Shown: positions 11,410 through 22,894 of the stretch, one piece after another
Numbering within the stretch: the stretch's first letter is position 1
Layout of the letters: each line of letters starts with the position of its first letter
Source of the DNA: Isoetes taiwanensis
Taxonomy: Eukaryota; Streptophyta; Lycopodiopsida; Isoetales; Isoetaceae
NCBI GenBank assembly: GCA_021234155.1
Contig: JAJEKV010000033.1
Coordinates: forward strand, 9,269,641-9,333,640
Reading direction: 5' to 3'
Length of the DNA stretch: 64,000 nt
Position numbers and translations under genes: made by a program
Notes under the pieces: generated by a model
Databases searched by the model: none
Told to the model about the DNA's origin: nothing
The model's input: the letters and a program-made list of their open reading frames with translations, nothing else

Positions 11410-12914
11410 TTTTCGATCCATCCGTAAACCTTCCGTGCGTGGTAGTGTCCGGATGTTACGCATAGCATAATCTTTGTAAATCTTGAGTTTGTGATTCTGC
11501 AGGGTATAGAGTTTATCATTTTTGTTTCTTCTGATTGTTTCTCTGAATGTGTGCTATTTCTTAGGAATATTTCATTGGACAATGATCTCGGCATCCAACT
11601 ACATATGAACAGGTGTGTTGCTTTCTCTGAGTCTGCCCACTTTAATTTTTTCGATCATATGCAGCTTAATCCTTTGCTTTGCTGCAGTGTTCTCGCTTGA
11701 AAAAGCTTTTCATTGTTGTTTTTTCTGATTTTTCCTGCACAAGTGCCATTGCATATAGACACTTATTGGACAAGGATCTTGGCCTCAGAAGCTCAATGAG
11801 CAGGTGATTTGCTTTCTATTCTATTATGTTGTATAGAAGAATGAGCGTGCTTCTCAACATAACCATGTAGCTTTTTAAATTTTTTTTGGCTCCCTTTGCA
11901 GCTAATACTTTTGAATTCCTCTAAACAGTAGGACATTAGTAAAAACACATGGTTTTGCTTTTCAACATGCATGCACATTTAATATTTTTTTGGCCCCTGT
12001 ATGCAGCCTAAATCTAACTTATAGAAGCATGCAGTGTGTGAAGTTGCCTGCAAGGCCACATCTTCAATGTCATTGATCTTATATGGTTGGTTAAGGCATT
12101 TGCTATTGTTATTTCTGTGTCAGCAGCGGATTGAAGCAACATTAAGCTTACAAGTGGATGCAGAAGGAACAAATATTTTTTCACGACAAGACTTTGTCCT
12201 ATTCACATGTCTTGTGTGCTGCAAACGACGTAGAAGCTTTTTGTGATTCCATTTTCTAATTAGCTGTGTGGTAGATATTTTCTTTGACAGGTAAGTCAGT
12301 TTAGTTTAGTTCATAGTTTGGCACTGAAAATGCACTTTGTAGTGCTTGACAACCAATTTATCAAAGAGGACATCATGGCTACTTTTGTCCAAGTAATGCT
12401 ATGTGTTTTCTATATTATGGGAAAAAGAGTTGTGGAAGTAATGGCTTCCAGATACTAATAGTTACATTTACATGTATGATGTTGCCAATTTGCATTTGTT
12501 CACTCTGTAACGATCTGCTCACTCTAGCCCTCATAAGCTGAACTTTCTAAGACTGATCTGCATGCTGCGGTTTGGACAAGAAATTTTTTATCCAAGATTT
12601 GCTAAAATAATTTAACATGATGCCTTTATGAATTCCGAGTTTTACAAAATTCATTTCACATTAACAATCATGGTGGGACATATAACAGGCCAGTGCACTA
12701 GGTTTATTTTTGTAGATCAGCATGATTTTACTTCCTTTCTCAAGCCTGAGATGTTTTATTTATTGAGAGTTTTATTTATTGCAGATACTTTGAGCAGAAT
12801 GCAGATGCAATTAATTCTGGCAAATAGCCTTCCTTAGTATTCGACAAGAAGGAATACGAAAAGCTGAGGCTACAAAAGAATCATTCTGCTCTTCCATGTC
12901 GGTAAGGTCTGGTT
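11410..12914. other. No gene supported
   Basis: AT-rich sequence between the Ig-like gene relic and the left end of the nested transposon complex. It could hold decayed introns and 3' parts of that gene. No frame shows a recognisable motif. Confidence 0.5.
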
Positions 12915-12920
12915 TGCTAT

Positions 12921-12947
12921 GGTTCTCTTCTTATACAGAAGAGAACC
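12921..12947 (-). repeat. Terminal hairpin of element A
   Basis: GGTTCTCTTCT and AGAAGAGAACC pair over 11 bp around TATAC. It sits 4 bases outside the inner terminal repeat TTCTAGGGAAAGG at 12952. The copy at the A/B junction (44153-44179) is likewise a perfect 11-bp stem. Confidence 0.85.
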
Positions 12948-13456
12948 ATCATTCTAGGGAAAGGGACGTCTGTTTTGGCGTCACGCTATTTTGGACGTAG
13001 GAGTCATCTTTAGCCTGAGTTTTCTTTGGCACATGATTTCTTTAGCTCTGTCTGCTATATATCCCTGTAGATTCCAAGCAATTATCATCGGCGTTTCCTT
13101 TGAGCTGAATTCTCCTTGTTCCAATGTTATCCTACATCTTATTCTTTCAGTCAGGTACTGCTCTCTGACTGCTCCAGATGGATTGGGCTCAGAATTGCCA
13201 GCTCTTTTATAGATCACGGTATTCTTGCAGTCCGATCCCTTAAGACCAATGGGCATTTACGGACGCTTGCTTGGCTTGTTCTCTCTAATTTTCTCGTGCT
13301 AGTCTGTTCTGGGTTATGTTACGATCTCTCCACTTTTTCCGTTATCTGCTCTACCTTTTTCTGCTTAGCCACGGTCTTCTGCTCTATCGATCGTCTGCTC
13401 TATCCTTCTCTGATTTTGCCATGATAGTCTGTTATCTGCCCCATCGTTCTAATTCG

Positions 13457-13615
13457 CCCTGTTCTATCCTTTCCGATTTTATCTGCTCTATTTCGCCATG
13501 AGTCTGATCGCCTTATGCCGGTTTGGGTCTGTTCATCCCTGTTCTATCCTTTCCGATTTTATCTGCTCTGTCTCTGATCGCCTTATGCCAGTTTAGGTCT
13601 GTTCATCTGCTCTGA
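13457..13615. repeat. 80-bp tandem duplication
   Basis: CCCTGTTCTATCCTTTCCGA recurs at 13457 and 13537, with the following GATCGCCTTATGCC also repeated. It lies in the non-coding body of element A. Confidence 0.7.
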
Positions 13616-14933
13616 TTGTGGGATTCGTCATACTTTTTGCCAAGATCCTGGTTCCGGTTGCTCTCTCACCTCCTTTGGGATCTGGCTCAGGGGTTCTTGT
13701 CTTGTGTCCTTCCCAGCACGTGTTCCTTCCCTTCTCATATCTCTGGAATCCAAGCTGAATTTCTTCGTGGCCGAAGTCCCTGGTTTGGGCGTTCCCTGCT
13801 CCAATCGGCCGCTGGATCTGGCCCTGTTACTTCTTGCCGGGGAATACCGGGGCAGAGTATCCCGACGAAGTCGGGTGGTCCCGGTTTCCCGGGTCCCGGT
13901 ATCCCGTTCCCCTCTCCCTCCCTTTGTTCGTGTTTTCCTTTTCCTCTTGGTCCTAGGTTTCAGTTTGTTTTTGCTTTAGTTAATAGTTTTTGTTTGTGTA
14001 TGTGTTGTTATGTATGGTTTGTTTTGTTTCTAAGTTAGGTGTATGATCTCATGAATTTTTGCATGCGCATTCATATTTGTTTTTTAACGAAAATACTTTA
14101 TTACGGAGTACCTATGGCTAGCACGTATATGATCATATTAATGCATTAAGCTTTTTTCGGAACATCTAATTCTCTCATCACTTGTCTGTTATTTTGAGTA
14201 CCTTGCCCCTTTTTGCATAATGTAGTTTTCTTAAGCCTATATGTGGACTATTGCCATTTTGATCTATATCTCATGGAGGACTGTGGGGTTTTTTGCCTAG
14301 ATAGGGTCTGTTCTTTTTGGGATTTGTTTCGATTCTTTTTCTCCTTTGCCTTGGTTATCGATGGGGTGTTTCTTTTGTTGGTTTCGTTGTGTCTTTTCCT
14401 TCCTATGTTGGTTCCAATATTTTTGGTATTTGTTCATATGGTTCTCAATCCCTTTTCTTCTTTCTGTGACCATGTGTGCTCAATCTACTCTCCGGAGCTT
14501 TTCTTTGCTCACCACTGATACCGAACGTACCCCCCCTCCTTTGCCTGCCGTCATACCGCCAAATGTCCATGTTCCGTCTGACCCAACACTTTTCCTACCT
14601 TTTCCGTTTGAGGGCCATGACCCTAATCTTTGCGTTGCTTTCATACTAATTAGAATTGTTGAATTTAGATTGCAGCATCCTCTTTGTTACATGACTTCAT
14701 ACTATGCAAAAGTCTAGTGTTCTAAAGAAGTCACGGTTCACATAGACTTTTGGAACCTTATGATTACATATTGTTAGAGAATCATTCGGTTGTGTAGGTG
14801 GTTGGTTGTCATAGAGGCTAGAGTTCAAAACCTCATCAAAGCAGTCTCACGACTTCTATCTCGTGTAACCATCCTCAAGAAAGCAATGGGTAAGGTTTGT
14901 GGAAGCTTTTTTTGTTTGCCTCACCAAAAGCAA

Positions 14934-15030
14934 TGCCTTGCGTGCCTCATCATGCACCGTATGGTATCTAAATCATATGCAAAAGCTAAAGATTGCCTTG
15001 CGTGCCTCATCATGCACCGTATAATATCTG
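14934..15030. repeat. 60-bp tandem duplication
   Basis: TGCCTTGCGTGCCTCATCAT followed by GCACCGTAT appears twice exactly 60 bases apart, within element A. It explains the frames that cross it. Confidence 0.7.
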
Positions 15031-15449
15031 GATCATTTGCCTTGCTTGTTTGTCTTGTTCTTGCTTCTACAAGGTTTATATTTCATATGTGCAAGTTTTT
15101 TGTTTCTAGTTCCAGTTCCCCAGTGGTTTGTCTGGATTTCACATCCTTAAAGCAGCGTGTAGTGTTGGATCATCGCAAAAGTTTTTCCTCATTCTGTTTG
15201 TCTTGTTCTTAGCCTTTATAAGGTTTTCTTTCCAGGTGCGAAAGTTTCTTCGCTTGAATGTGCTAGGGCCTCGGTCAAGTTATGCTTCTTTTTTTGTCGG
15301 TTGATGCATGGGGGGTTGGTTATGTTCGAGGTCTTAAAAAGGATGAAGTACGAGGTCTTAAGAGGATCTTAACGGGATGATTACGAGGTCTTAAAGCGGA
15401 TGGTTACAATAGTTTCTATGTTGAGATTGATGACTCTCCTCCTTGCCTC

Positions 15450-15925
15450 CTTTTTTATCGGTTCTGTGTTGAGATTGGTCCGTCTAGTCCTTACCTCATC
15501 TTTCCCTTGGTTTGACGCCATGCATCGGTCAATTGTGCCACTTTTTTATAACATTGAACCTTTTGTTATAAACATTATAATAAGGGACCCTTGTGCATAA
15601 TATTATTACACATTATTAATAACCACAAGTCTTGGTGCATAGCATTCATAACAAAGGCTCCTGGTGCATAGGTTGGTTTTGCCTTGGTTGAGTTTGGTCC
15701 GTCTCATCGACGCCTCCTCTTTCCCTTGTTGTTTTGTTGCCCATGGTGCCCTTTTATTTTATTTTTGTTATCAACATTAAACCTTCTTTATTATAAACAT
15801 TATAATCAGGGGTCCTTGTGCATAATATTATTAAATATTAATAACAAGAAGTCCTCGTGCATATTATTAGCCATTACTAACACAAAGGTCTTGGTGCATA
15901 GGTTGGTTGTGCTTGGGTCCATTGT
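15450..15925. repeat. About 235-bp degenerate duplication
   Basis: Two diverged copies, each with TTGAG.TTGGTCCGTCT, an AACATTATAAT segment, and the words CTTGTGCATAATATTATTA and CTTGGTGCATAG. It is non-coding body of element A. Next to it, at 15327-15402, a short ACGAGGTCTTAA word is repeated three times. Confidence 0.6.
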
Positions 15926-15999
15926 GCCCTATCCCCACCCTCCCCCCCTTCCAAGAGCATTTTCTTGTCTGTGTTGTTTTTTCTATCAGTTGCCTTGGA

Positions 16000-18223
16000 T
16001 GTGCTTGAGCTTGGAGTCTAGAGTCAGTTCTTGTTTGCTTCGTTGCTTTCTTGATTGTCTGGTTCTTGCATGAGTCGTGTTAGGAATGATATGCGCTTTC
16101 TTTGTTCTTTCTTTCAGCCTTTTGGGTGGGTCGGTTTATGGTGTCCATCCTCGCTGTCTCTATTTTTCCGTATCTAGATTAACCATATCTTACGTGTCAA
16201 ATTCCTTTTTTGGCTTTCTTACTTGCGTGTATTTGTAGGTGTATATTTATGGGTTATTGCTCATTTTTGCAGAGTCATCTGGTTCTTTTCTTGGGTCGGT
16301 TTGCATTTAGCTTTGTATAATTATCGTGGTGGTATGTTTCCTTGGGTGGCCTCTCTATCTTCTTGTCGCCTATCTTATTTCTTGTTTGCCTTTATTTAAA
16401 AATTGAGTAGTCCTTCTAGTTTTTTAGTGGTGATTGGCGTGTTTGATTTTGTAGGTTTGTCCTAGTGATGGTTTCTCTCTTTGGTGGTCTATTTTATGTC
16501 CTTTTGCTCTCTCTTTCGGATTTGAAGGTTTAAAACCCCGTCTTGTTTTGTAAGTTATGTAGTGGGTAAAAGTGGGGTTGTTAGATGTTGGTTTTATCAG
16601 GTTCCCTTGGGCCAGTTGCTGTTTCGATTAGTATATTTGTCAGAGGATGGTTTTTTCCTTTGGTGGACTGACCATGTATGGTTCCCTCTTTTTGCAAATG
16701 TTACGTTTACAACCTTCGTTGGTTTTAGTTACAGGGTTCTTGGTGTGGGAAAGCTTCGAGCTATGGTTCGGTTGGGGATGGCATCTCGAGTAGATGCGGA
16801 TAAGAATCATTTTTTGACTTGGCGACTAGAGGGGTCAATGTCGGACTGGCTTCTTGATAGTTTTCCTCGTCTTGTCATTTATGAAGGAGTGGTGCCGTCT
16901 CTAGTCGACTTTGATGGGGATCGTTGTCAAATCTTTGTCCACAGAGGTCAACAAGGGACTAAGTACTTTGTATGTGGCTTTTTTACGCCAAGTCAGGTTT
17001 GCATTTAGTTGCTTCATTGCATTTTGGGCAATTCCTCATTATATCCTGTATTTAATCAACACATGCCGGTTGCCCCCTTTTCTTGACATTTTGGCACTTG
17101 ACCGACGGACTTTAGCACGAGTTGTCGGGCGAGTCAGGTATTTTCAGTATCTTGAATACAACCTTCTCCATTTGGATATGCTGGCATTTTTCTACACATG
17201 AACTTTTCCTTAGCTGCATTTGTCATGAGTTGGTGATTCACGTTAGTTCATGCCATGTTGCTTTTGGTTATTCTCGACAATTTCTAATCTCGTAGACATG
17301 GTGTGGTCCATAACATCTCTATTTTCTACCACCCTTAGTCCTTTTTGTTGTGCTTTGCTTCCATAGTGGTCCTTTTGTTGCTTAGGATCTCATGTTCCCC
17401 GTCGTTGGTCTATTGGTGCCATTTGTGGTGGTCACTTACATTTTTTGTCGTTTTGCAGGAGTTTTACAATTGGCGATGTTTGCTAGAATCATTTGGCTCA
17501 TTTATATATGGCTTTTGCCAGTGCCATATCTCAGTTGGCATTTTGTGTGGGTTGAGCTCTTGCATTCTTGCGGCATTGGTGCTTGTGACATTTAGTTGCA
17601 AATGTTCTTTTATATTCCTTTCGGTGGCGAGTTCCATGTCCTTGTGTTGACCACCTAGCCATGTGCCCCTTCAATTCTTTTTCATTGGCTTCTTTCCAAA
17701 GCCTTTACTCGTTCCCTTTACTACACGACGTCCATTATTCCCCTTTTTTGTCGACTGTTGTTCCATTTGTCTCGTTGAGCTCTTATGGTGTCCCTTGAGT
17801 CCTAGCTCTTGCAGTCCGGGTTGTGCTTGAGTTGCTTCCTTACGTCTTTATGCTGCTCTGCTTGTCCGAGTTGTCCTGAGTTGTCCCATTTGTCTGATTG
17901 CTCGCAGCATTCTTGTCTCATGATTTCTCAGCAGTAGTTTGTTCACTTGCGGATGCAGGATTTGTTCCTCTCACTCGTGCTTTTTCCCTCGTCTTTTCAG
18001 TGGTAGTTTGTTCAATTGCCCAATTTATTTCCCTCGCCTTTCCGATTCACAACGGTTTTCTAGTGCCCCTTTCTTTATCACATTCCTCTATCCATTTCAT
18101 TTGTTTTGCTTCCCATTTTGCTCTAGGATTCTTGAGCTTTGTTTCTAGGTGTATGTATAGGTAGATAAGTGCATGCTTGTTTCTCTTATACTTTTGGATG
18201 CCCTCATGAGGGCATATACTCTT
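16000..18223. other. Pyrimidine-rich non-coding body of element A
   Basis: T/C-rich on the plus strand. The longest frame (16562-17008) has Trp/Phe/Cys-rich composition expected of T-rich DNA and no motif, so it is not called as a gene. Confidence 0.55.
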
Positions 18224-18471
18224 GGGTCTAAGCACAATATTGGGGGGCAATTTTTTTGTCGCCGACATAGGGTGCTGGGGGGGTGCTTTATGCCTTTTTT
18301 CCTAATTTTAGGGTCCATTAACGAAGAACAGCATCGAGCGCGAAAAAACTCGAGCAAATTAAGGAGAGATCGGTAGCCCGCCAAGAATCTCTTCCCAAAA
18401 TGTGGCTATCCCTCCAAATTCAGTTTGCATTTCTTTGTATATTATCTTTCCTTCTTTTTTTTCAAGAACAG

Positions 18472-19563
18472 ATGGATTTGGTTGAGCGGTATGCTGCCGA
18501 ATTTCAAGCAAAGTTTGGGGATTCAGATCCGGAACTTATAGCAAAAGAGCTGGGATTCGATCTTGAAGCTGATGTACCAGAAATCTTGTTACAAGAATTT
18601 GGGGCATCGAGTGTTGTGGTTGGAAAAGAATTTTCAATTTTAGGAGAGCAGCCTTCAGTTCTTCCTTGTGATCATGTAGTTTCCCAGTAATTGCAAAAGA
18701 AAGTCCTGCTTGGCCATGCAAAAGAAAGTCCTGGCGGCCATAAGCATTTGTCCATGTATTCAAGTGAAATGCAAATGTATCTCACCAAATCACTTGCGGG
18801 GAAAATAATGTACGCCAAAAGAAGGATGAGAGGAAAAGAAAGCGAGAAAGATTAGCACTTGAATCGCATCCGGTCCTCCACAGTTAGCCACTCGAACCAA
18901 ACAAAAGTTGGCAAAAGGTATTACGGATAATATTCATAGTGTATGCAAGAATTTATTTCAAGATGATAGGGATGAAATATTGGCAAGAACAGTCGGGGAT
19001 TGCACGAAATTGGCATAATGGGACACAAGGAATTGTTTGATTAGGCAAGTTGTTGATAATGTGAAGAGCGGTCTTCAAACTAACAAGCTAAGAAGGAACG
19101 GGGATATGACACAAGCGAGGTCATCTACTCTTGTAATGGCTGTTAATAATGCTAGCAATAAGTCCGGAGGTGATAACTTTGTTGTGAATGCAGAGGAAGG
19201 AAATGATGAGAATGTGGATTTACGGATAATCAAGTGCTTGAACCTAAACACATTGTCAACATGCATTTAAGGACTATTGGGGCTCTAAGTTCAACAGGCG
19301 AGGAGGTTGTCTTATCGGTAAATATTACAAGTTCATCGGAGATGGTAAGTATGAGTTTGTTAGACAATATGCACGATGTAACTTGCTATACACACCTTGT
19401 AGTTTGTGCAAAGGTTGAATTGCGGGCTGCACATGGTGAGAAGGTTGTGTTACGCCTCTCGGGCGATGTACATGAGCAGATTATTGAGTATTTGCCTCCT
19501 CCCTCATCCAAGGGCACTCATTTGCCAGCTCAGTCTGAGAGGAGGATTGATGCAGTGAAGTGA
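18472..19563 (+). pseudogene. Unrecognised decayed gene of the TIR transposon
   Basis: The first block starts MDLVERYAAEFQAKFGDSDP after a pyrimidine tract and AG, so it may be an exon rather than a start. It continues as about 72 codons. After a stop the same frame reads KIMYAKRRMRGKESEK, and shifted frames encode IHSVCKNLFQDDRDEILA, IRQVVDNVKSGLQTNKLRRN and finally a block ending LPAQSERRIDAVK at 19563. The blocks look like one protein of about 330 residues broken by stops and frameshifts. I do not recognise the family. Its position inside the TIRs, opposite the RING gene, makes it a candidate for part of the transposition machinery. Confidence 0.45.
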
Positions 19564-19589
19564 ATCCATGCATAAATGTTAATATAACA

Positions 19590-19701
19590 TTGTAAACTTG
19601 GGCATGTAACAGCCTTGTAAACTTGGGCATGTAACAGCCTTGTAAACTTGGGCATGTAACAGCCTTAATATAACATTGTAAACTTGGGCATGTAACCGCC
19701 T
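19590..19701. repeat. 25-bp tandem repeat, four copies
   Basis: TTGTAAACTTGGGCATGTAA plus CAGCC occurs at 19590, 19615 and 19640, with a fourth copy at 19676 after an 11-base insertion. It lies just 3' of the decayed gene. Confidence 0.85.
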
Positions 19702-19904
19702 TGTTTTAATATCAAGTGAATCTGGTTGATCAAGTGTCTTTTTTCTATTGTTTTTCTTGTTGGGTGCCCGGATTGTCAACTGCCTGTATGGAACAGCTGT
19801 ATGAATTGAACAAGTGTTTAAGTAATGGAATTTTACAAGTGTTGGTAGTTAATGTTTAAGTGTCTTCATCATTTCATGAAGTGAAATAACTTGTGTTTTT
19901 CTAT

Positions 19905-20150
19905 TGAGTTCAATAACTTGTGTTTTTGACTTGTGTTCAATAACTTGTGTTCAATAACTTGTATTATTTCGAGTTCAATAATTTGTATTATTTCGAGTTC
20001 AATAACTTGTTTTTGAGTTCAATAACTTGTATTATTTCGAGTTCAATAACTTGTTTTTGAGTTCAATAACCAGTATTATTTCGAGTTCAATAACTTGTTT
20101 TTGAGTTCAATAACTTCTATTATTTCGAGTTCAATAACTTGTGTTTTTGT
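19905..20150. repeat. Minisatellite of GAGTTCAATAACTTGT units
   Basis: About ten irregular copies of TTCAATAACTTGT joined by either GTTTTTGA or ATTATTTCGA. It separates the two convergent genes of the TIR transposon. Confidence 0.85.
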
Positions 20151-20635
20151 ATTGAAGACAATAAGTTGTCTGTTTCTATTGTCTTCTTTGTGTTTGTGTT
20201 TGTGTTTGTGTAAAGTTTTAATTGCATTTTCAAATATTCCATATTCAAGTATTGCTAGCTCTCAAAGCTTCAGTACAATTAACCTGTTGCAAACCACATT
20301 TTCATAAAGAAGACTGCAAACCACATATTCATGCAAAAAATGCTCACAAGTTTGACAACCATAAATATTTCATTCATTTGAAAGGCATTTACATTGTGAG
20401 AGGTTCAAATTTGCTGCCTTTACAAAATAGGCAGTGCAAAAATATTGACATCATGTCAATGGTTTGACATTCATCCTGTACAAAATAAACATTGTAATTC
20501 ATGTCATTTGAAAAGGGATCTTCACTCTGCATAATAGTAACATGAAACTGAATTAACATACAAAGTTACAAACCTGGCAAGTTGCAAATATCAATAAGTT
20601 ACAAACCTGGCAAGTGTAAAGAGATCTTCTTATGT

Positions 20636-20908
20636 TTAACAAACTGTTTTCGGTGTCATGGCTTCTTCATCATCATCATCATCACGAGCATCGGCATCTT
20701 TGGCGTGGCCGGATGGAATTGAAGATACTGCAACTTGGACATGAACAGGTAGAGATGGAATTGGAGGTGCTTGAGCTGAAGGGGCTTCAACTAATGGTAT
20801 TACAACTTCGAGAGGAACATGAGGAGATTCAAATGAAGGAGCCTGCACTATAGGAACATTGGCTTCTACCTGTGCTGAAATAAAAGGTGCTGGAACTAGA
20901 GGTGCTGC
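20636..20908 (-). CDS. C-terminal part of the RING-H2 gene, cut off by CACTA
   Basis: It is the end of the last exon of the gene at 40514-42771, continuing the same frame across the CACTA insertion: the Ala/Pro-rich repeat APFEAPVTAAPLVPAPF on the right resumes as APLVPAPFISAQVEA on the left. It ends in an acidic DARDDDDDEEAM stretch and a stop. The TGC flanking the CACTA ends is one duplicated codon boundary. Before the insertion the exon would have been about 165 codons. Low complexity, no domain. Confidence 0.7.
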   Translation of the reverse strand, partial: AAPLVPAPFISAQVEANVPIVQAPSFESPHVPLEVVIPLVEAPSAQAPPIPSLPVHVQVAVSSIPSGHAKDADARDDDDDEEAMTPKTVC

Positions 20909-20984
20909 CACTACAAGAGAATAGGCAATTTAAGTCATTAGTTTCATCATTTATATACTTGAAATCATTTTTTTTAAGTTTTTA

Positions 20985-21560
20985 GAAACTGACACAATGG
21001 GTGACCATACCCGTTGACGAAACAGCATCAGTGATATCGTCATCCATAACGTCACTTATGGCGTCAACAACAGTATCATTGCGTGTGTCATCCACCTTGA
21101 TATAATAGTGTCATCTATGACATCACTCCTATATCACCATTAGCATCACTTGTAGCATCGACAATAGTATCGTTGCTTGTGTCATCCACACTGACATAAT
21201 AGTGTCATCTGTGGCATCACTTTTATATCACTATTAGTACCACCAGTAGTGTCAACAATAGTATATTGCTTGTAGCATCTACACTGACACAATAGTATCA
21301 CCTATGACATCACTCTTATATCACCATTAGCACCACCTATAGTGTTGTAATTAACGTCATCTATCATGTCAATATATGTACCATAGGTAGTATCAAGAGT
21401 ATTGTCATCAACAGTGCCACATATAGTATCACTTGAAGGGTCAAAGTTATAAATGTAGGGTCACATGTTACATCACTTCTAAAGTCATAATTAGTATCAC
21501 ATAAATGATAATACTAACCTTTGTATCACATATAATACCATGTGATTAGGCATTTATGTC
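20985..21560. repeat. CACTA left subterminal repeat array
   Basis: Many short direct and inverted variants of ATAGTGTCATC, TATGACATCACT and CACCATTAGCA. In CACTA elements such arrays are binding sites for the TNPA-type protein. A matching array is near the right end. Confidence 0.75.
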
Positions 21561-21826
21561 ACATATAATACCATTTGGTTTTAAATTATTTTTATTTTAT
21601 TTATTTTTATTTTTATTTCTAATTTTCTTTTTTAAATTATATTTTTATTTATTTCATATTTTATTTTAAAGGAGAGATGTGACAAAATCAAGATTTTGAA
21701 ACCATAAAATATTGCCCAAATATGAAAACCTTTATTAATGATTTAGAGTCGAAAACAACTTTGTTAACTCAATTTCTCAAGCAACACAACAAAATTAAAA
21801 GTAAATAAGTTCAAAATAAGTTCAAG

Positions 21827-22380
21827 TTATATAGACGGATCAGATTCCCCGCGTCGAGAATAGATCTCCCGCGCAATATCATTACATGTTTTCTTTTTCT
21901 TCGGTGGTGATCGTCTTACACGTGATCCTTCAGATTCATCTCCGCTACTCGAGTAGCTTCCATGTGATGCACTTGATGAACTAGTAGTGCCATCACTATC
22001 AGATGATTCACTTGTTTCTTTCTCCTACACATCAATATCACAAGCTTTTTAAAACAACAAAATTTTGTGAATTCAGAAACTTATATGTGGTCATATATAC
22101 CTCTTCATCCAAACCGATTATGTCCAACTCCTCTTCTGATGTCTCAGCATGCTTATCTCCTTGTTCTTGTGTATCAATATTTTTGTCCTGCATAGAAAGA
22201 AGATGACATCATTAGAGAGCTACTTAAACTAAGACAAATCACTTTCCTTCCTATCCACTTACCTTCTCAAGAATCATTTTGGGTTTGAAGGTGCATTTTG
22301 TGGCACCCTTGCCCACAAAATCCCTAGCAAGGTATTATGTTTTTCAAAGCTGTTATGTCTTTCCAATGGTTCCATCAGCA
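21827..22380 (-). CDS. Second CACTA gene (TNPA-position), 3' exons
   Basis: Three exon-like blocks splice in phase on the minus strand: about 22380-22263 (GKGATKCTFKPKMILEK, donor GTAAGT), 22187-22101 (DKNIDTQEQGDKHAETSEEE), and 22024-21827 (Ser-rich, then SRVRRSPPKKKKTC and a stop). The basic PPKKKK run could be a nuclear signal. The gene is divergent from the transposase and occupies the place of the accessory DNA-binding protein of CACTA elements, but no zinc finger or known TNPA domain is visible and the 5' part is missing or degenerate. Confidence 0.45.
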
Positions 22381-22474
22381 TAAATTTTTTGTTGTTGTCA
22401 ATTTAGAAAATTTTCAATTGTTTTGTAGAAGGCATAATAGCTTGTCCTTAAGCTTTAAAAATTTTATACGCTAA

Positions 22475-22894
22475 ATCTTGATGAGTATAGGCGCAGCTCA
22501 TCTTCATCATCCTCTTATGAAAGTGATCCAGAAGATAAAATTTTCGACCAAAAGGCACTTTGTTGGTGCAGAGAGTGTGCTGGTAGTAGACAACTAACTT
22601 TTGATATTCGAGAGCAACATAGACTATCATATGGATGGTGTACGAATGCACCCATTCCGAGCATGAATGCAAATCAAGTAAACATTGAAGGAGTTGAGGT
22701 AACTGCAATTTATTTATCATTGTTTCTTAAAAAATGATATATATGTTTATGTAGGAACTTGAAACTTCTTTACATGGAGATTTTGCTCCGGAGCCTGGCC
22801 TAGTAGACGTTATTCACCAGTTCTTTCCAACAAACAAGGCACCACCTGTTGATCGGCAAGCCAACCCAAATGAAGAAATGTTAGAGCCGGCTAT
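22475..22894 (+). pseudogene. CACTA tnp2 transposase, N-terminal exons (left of gypsy insertion)
   Basis: An open exon (Ser-rich, then CWCRECAGSRQLTFDI) ends at 22698 with donor GTAACT. The next exon, 22755-22894, encodes ELETSLHGDFAPEPGLVDVI and EMLEP and is then cut by the gypsy LTR. It resumes in the same frame at 36250. The usual tnp2 N-terminal zinc module is reduced to a C-x-C/C pattern and no clear start codon is in frame, so the true 5' end is uncertain. Confidence 0.65.

Noticed and set aside
16562-17008. A 148-codon frame on the plus strand
   Set aside because: Composition is that of T/C-rich DNA, no motif, and it lies in the non-coding body of element A where many similar frames occur.
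19905-20150. Regularly spaced short repeats resembling a CRISPR-like array
   Set aside because: Spacers are not unique but repeats themselves, unit length is irregular, and the genome is eukaryotic; it is a minisatellite.
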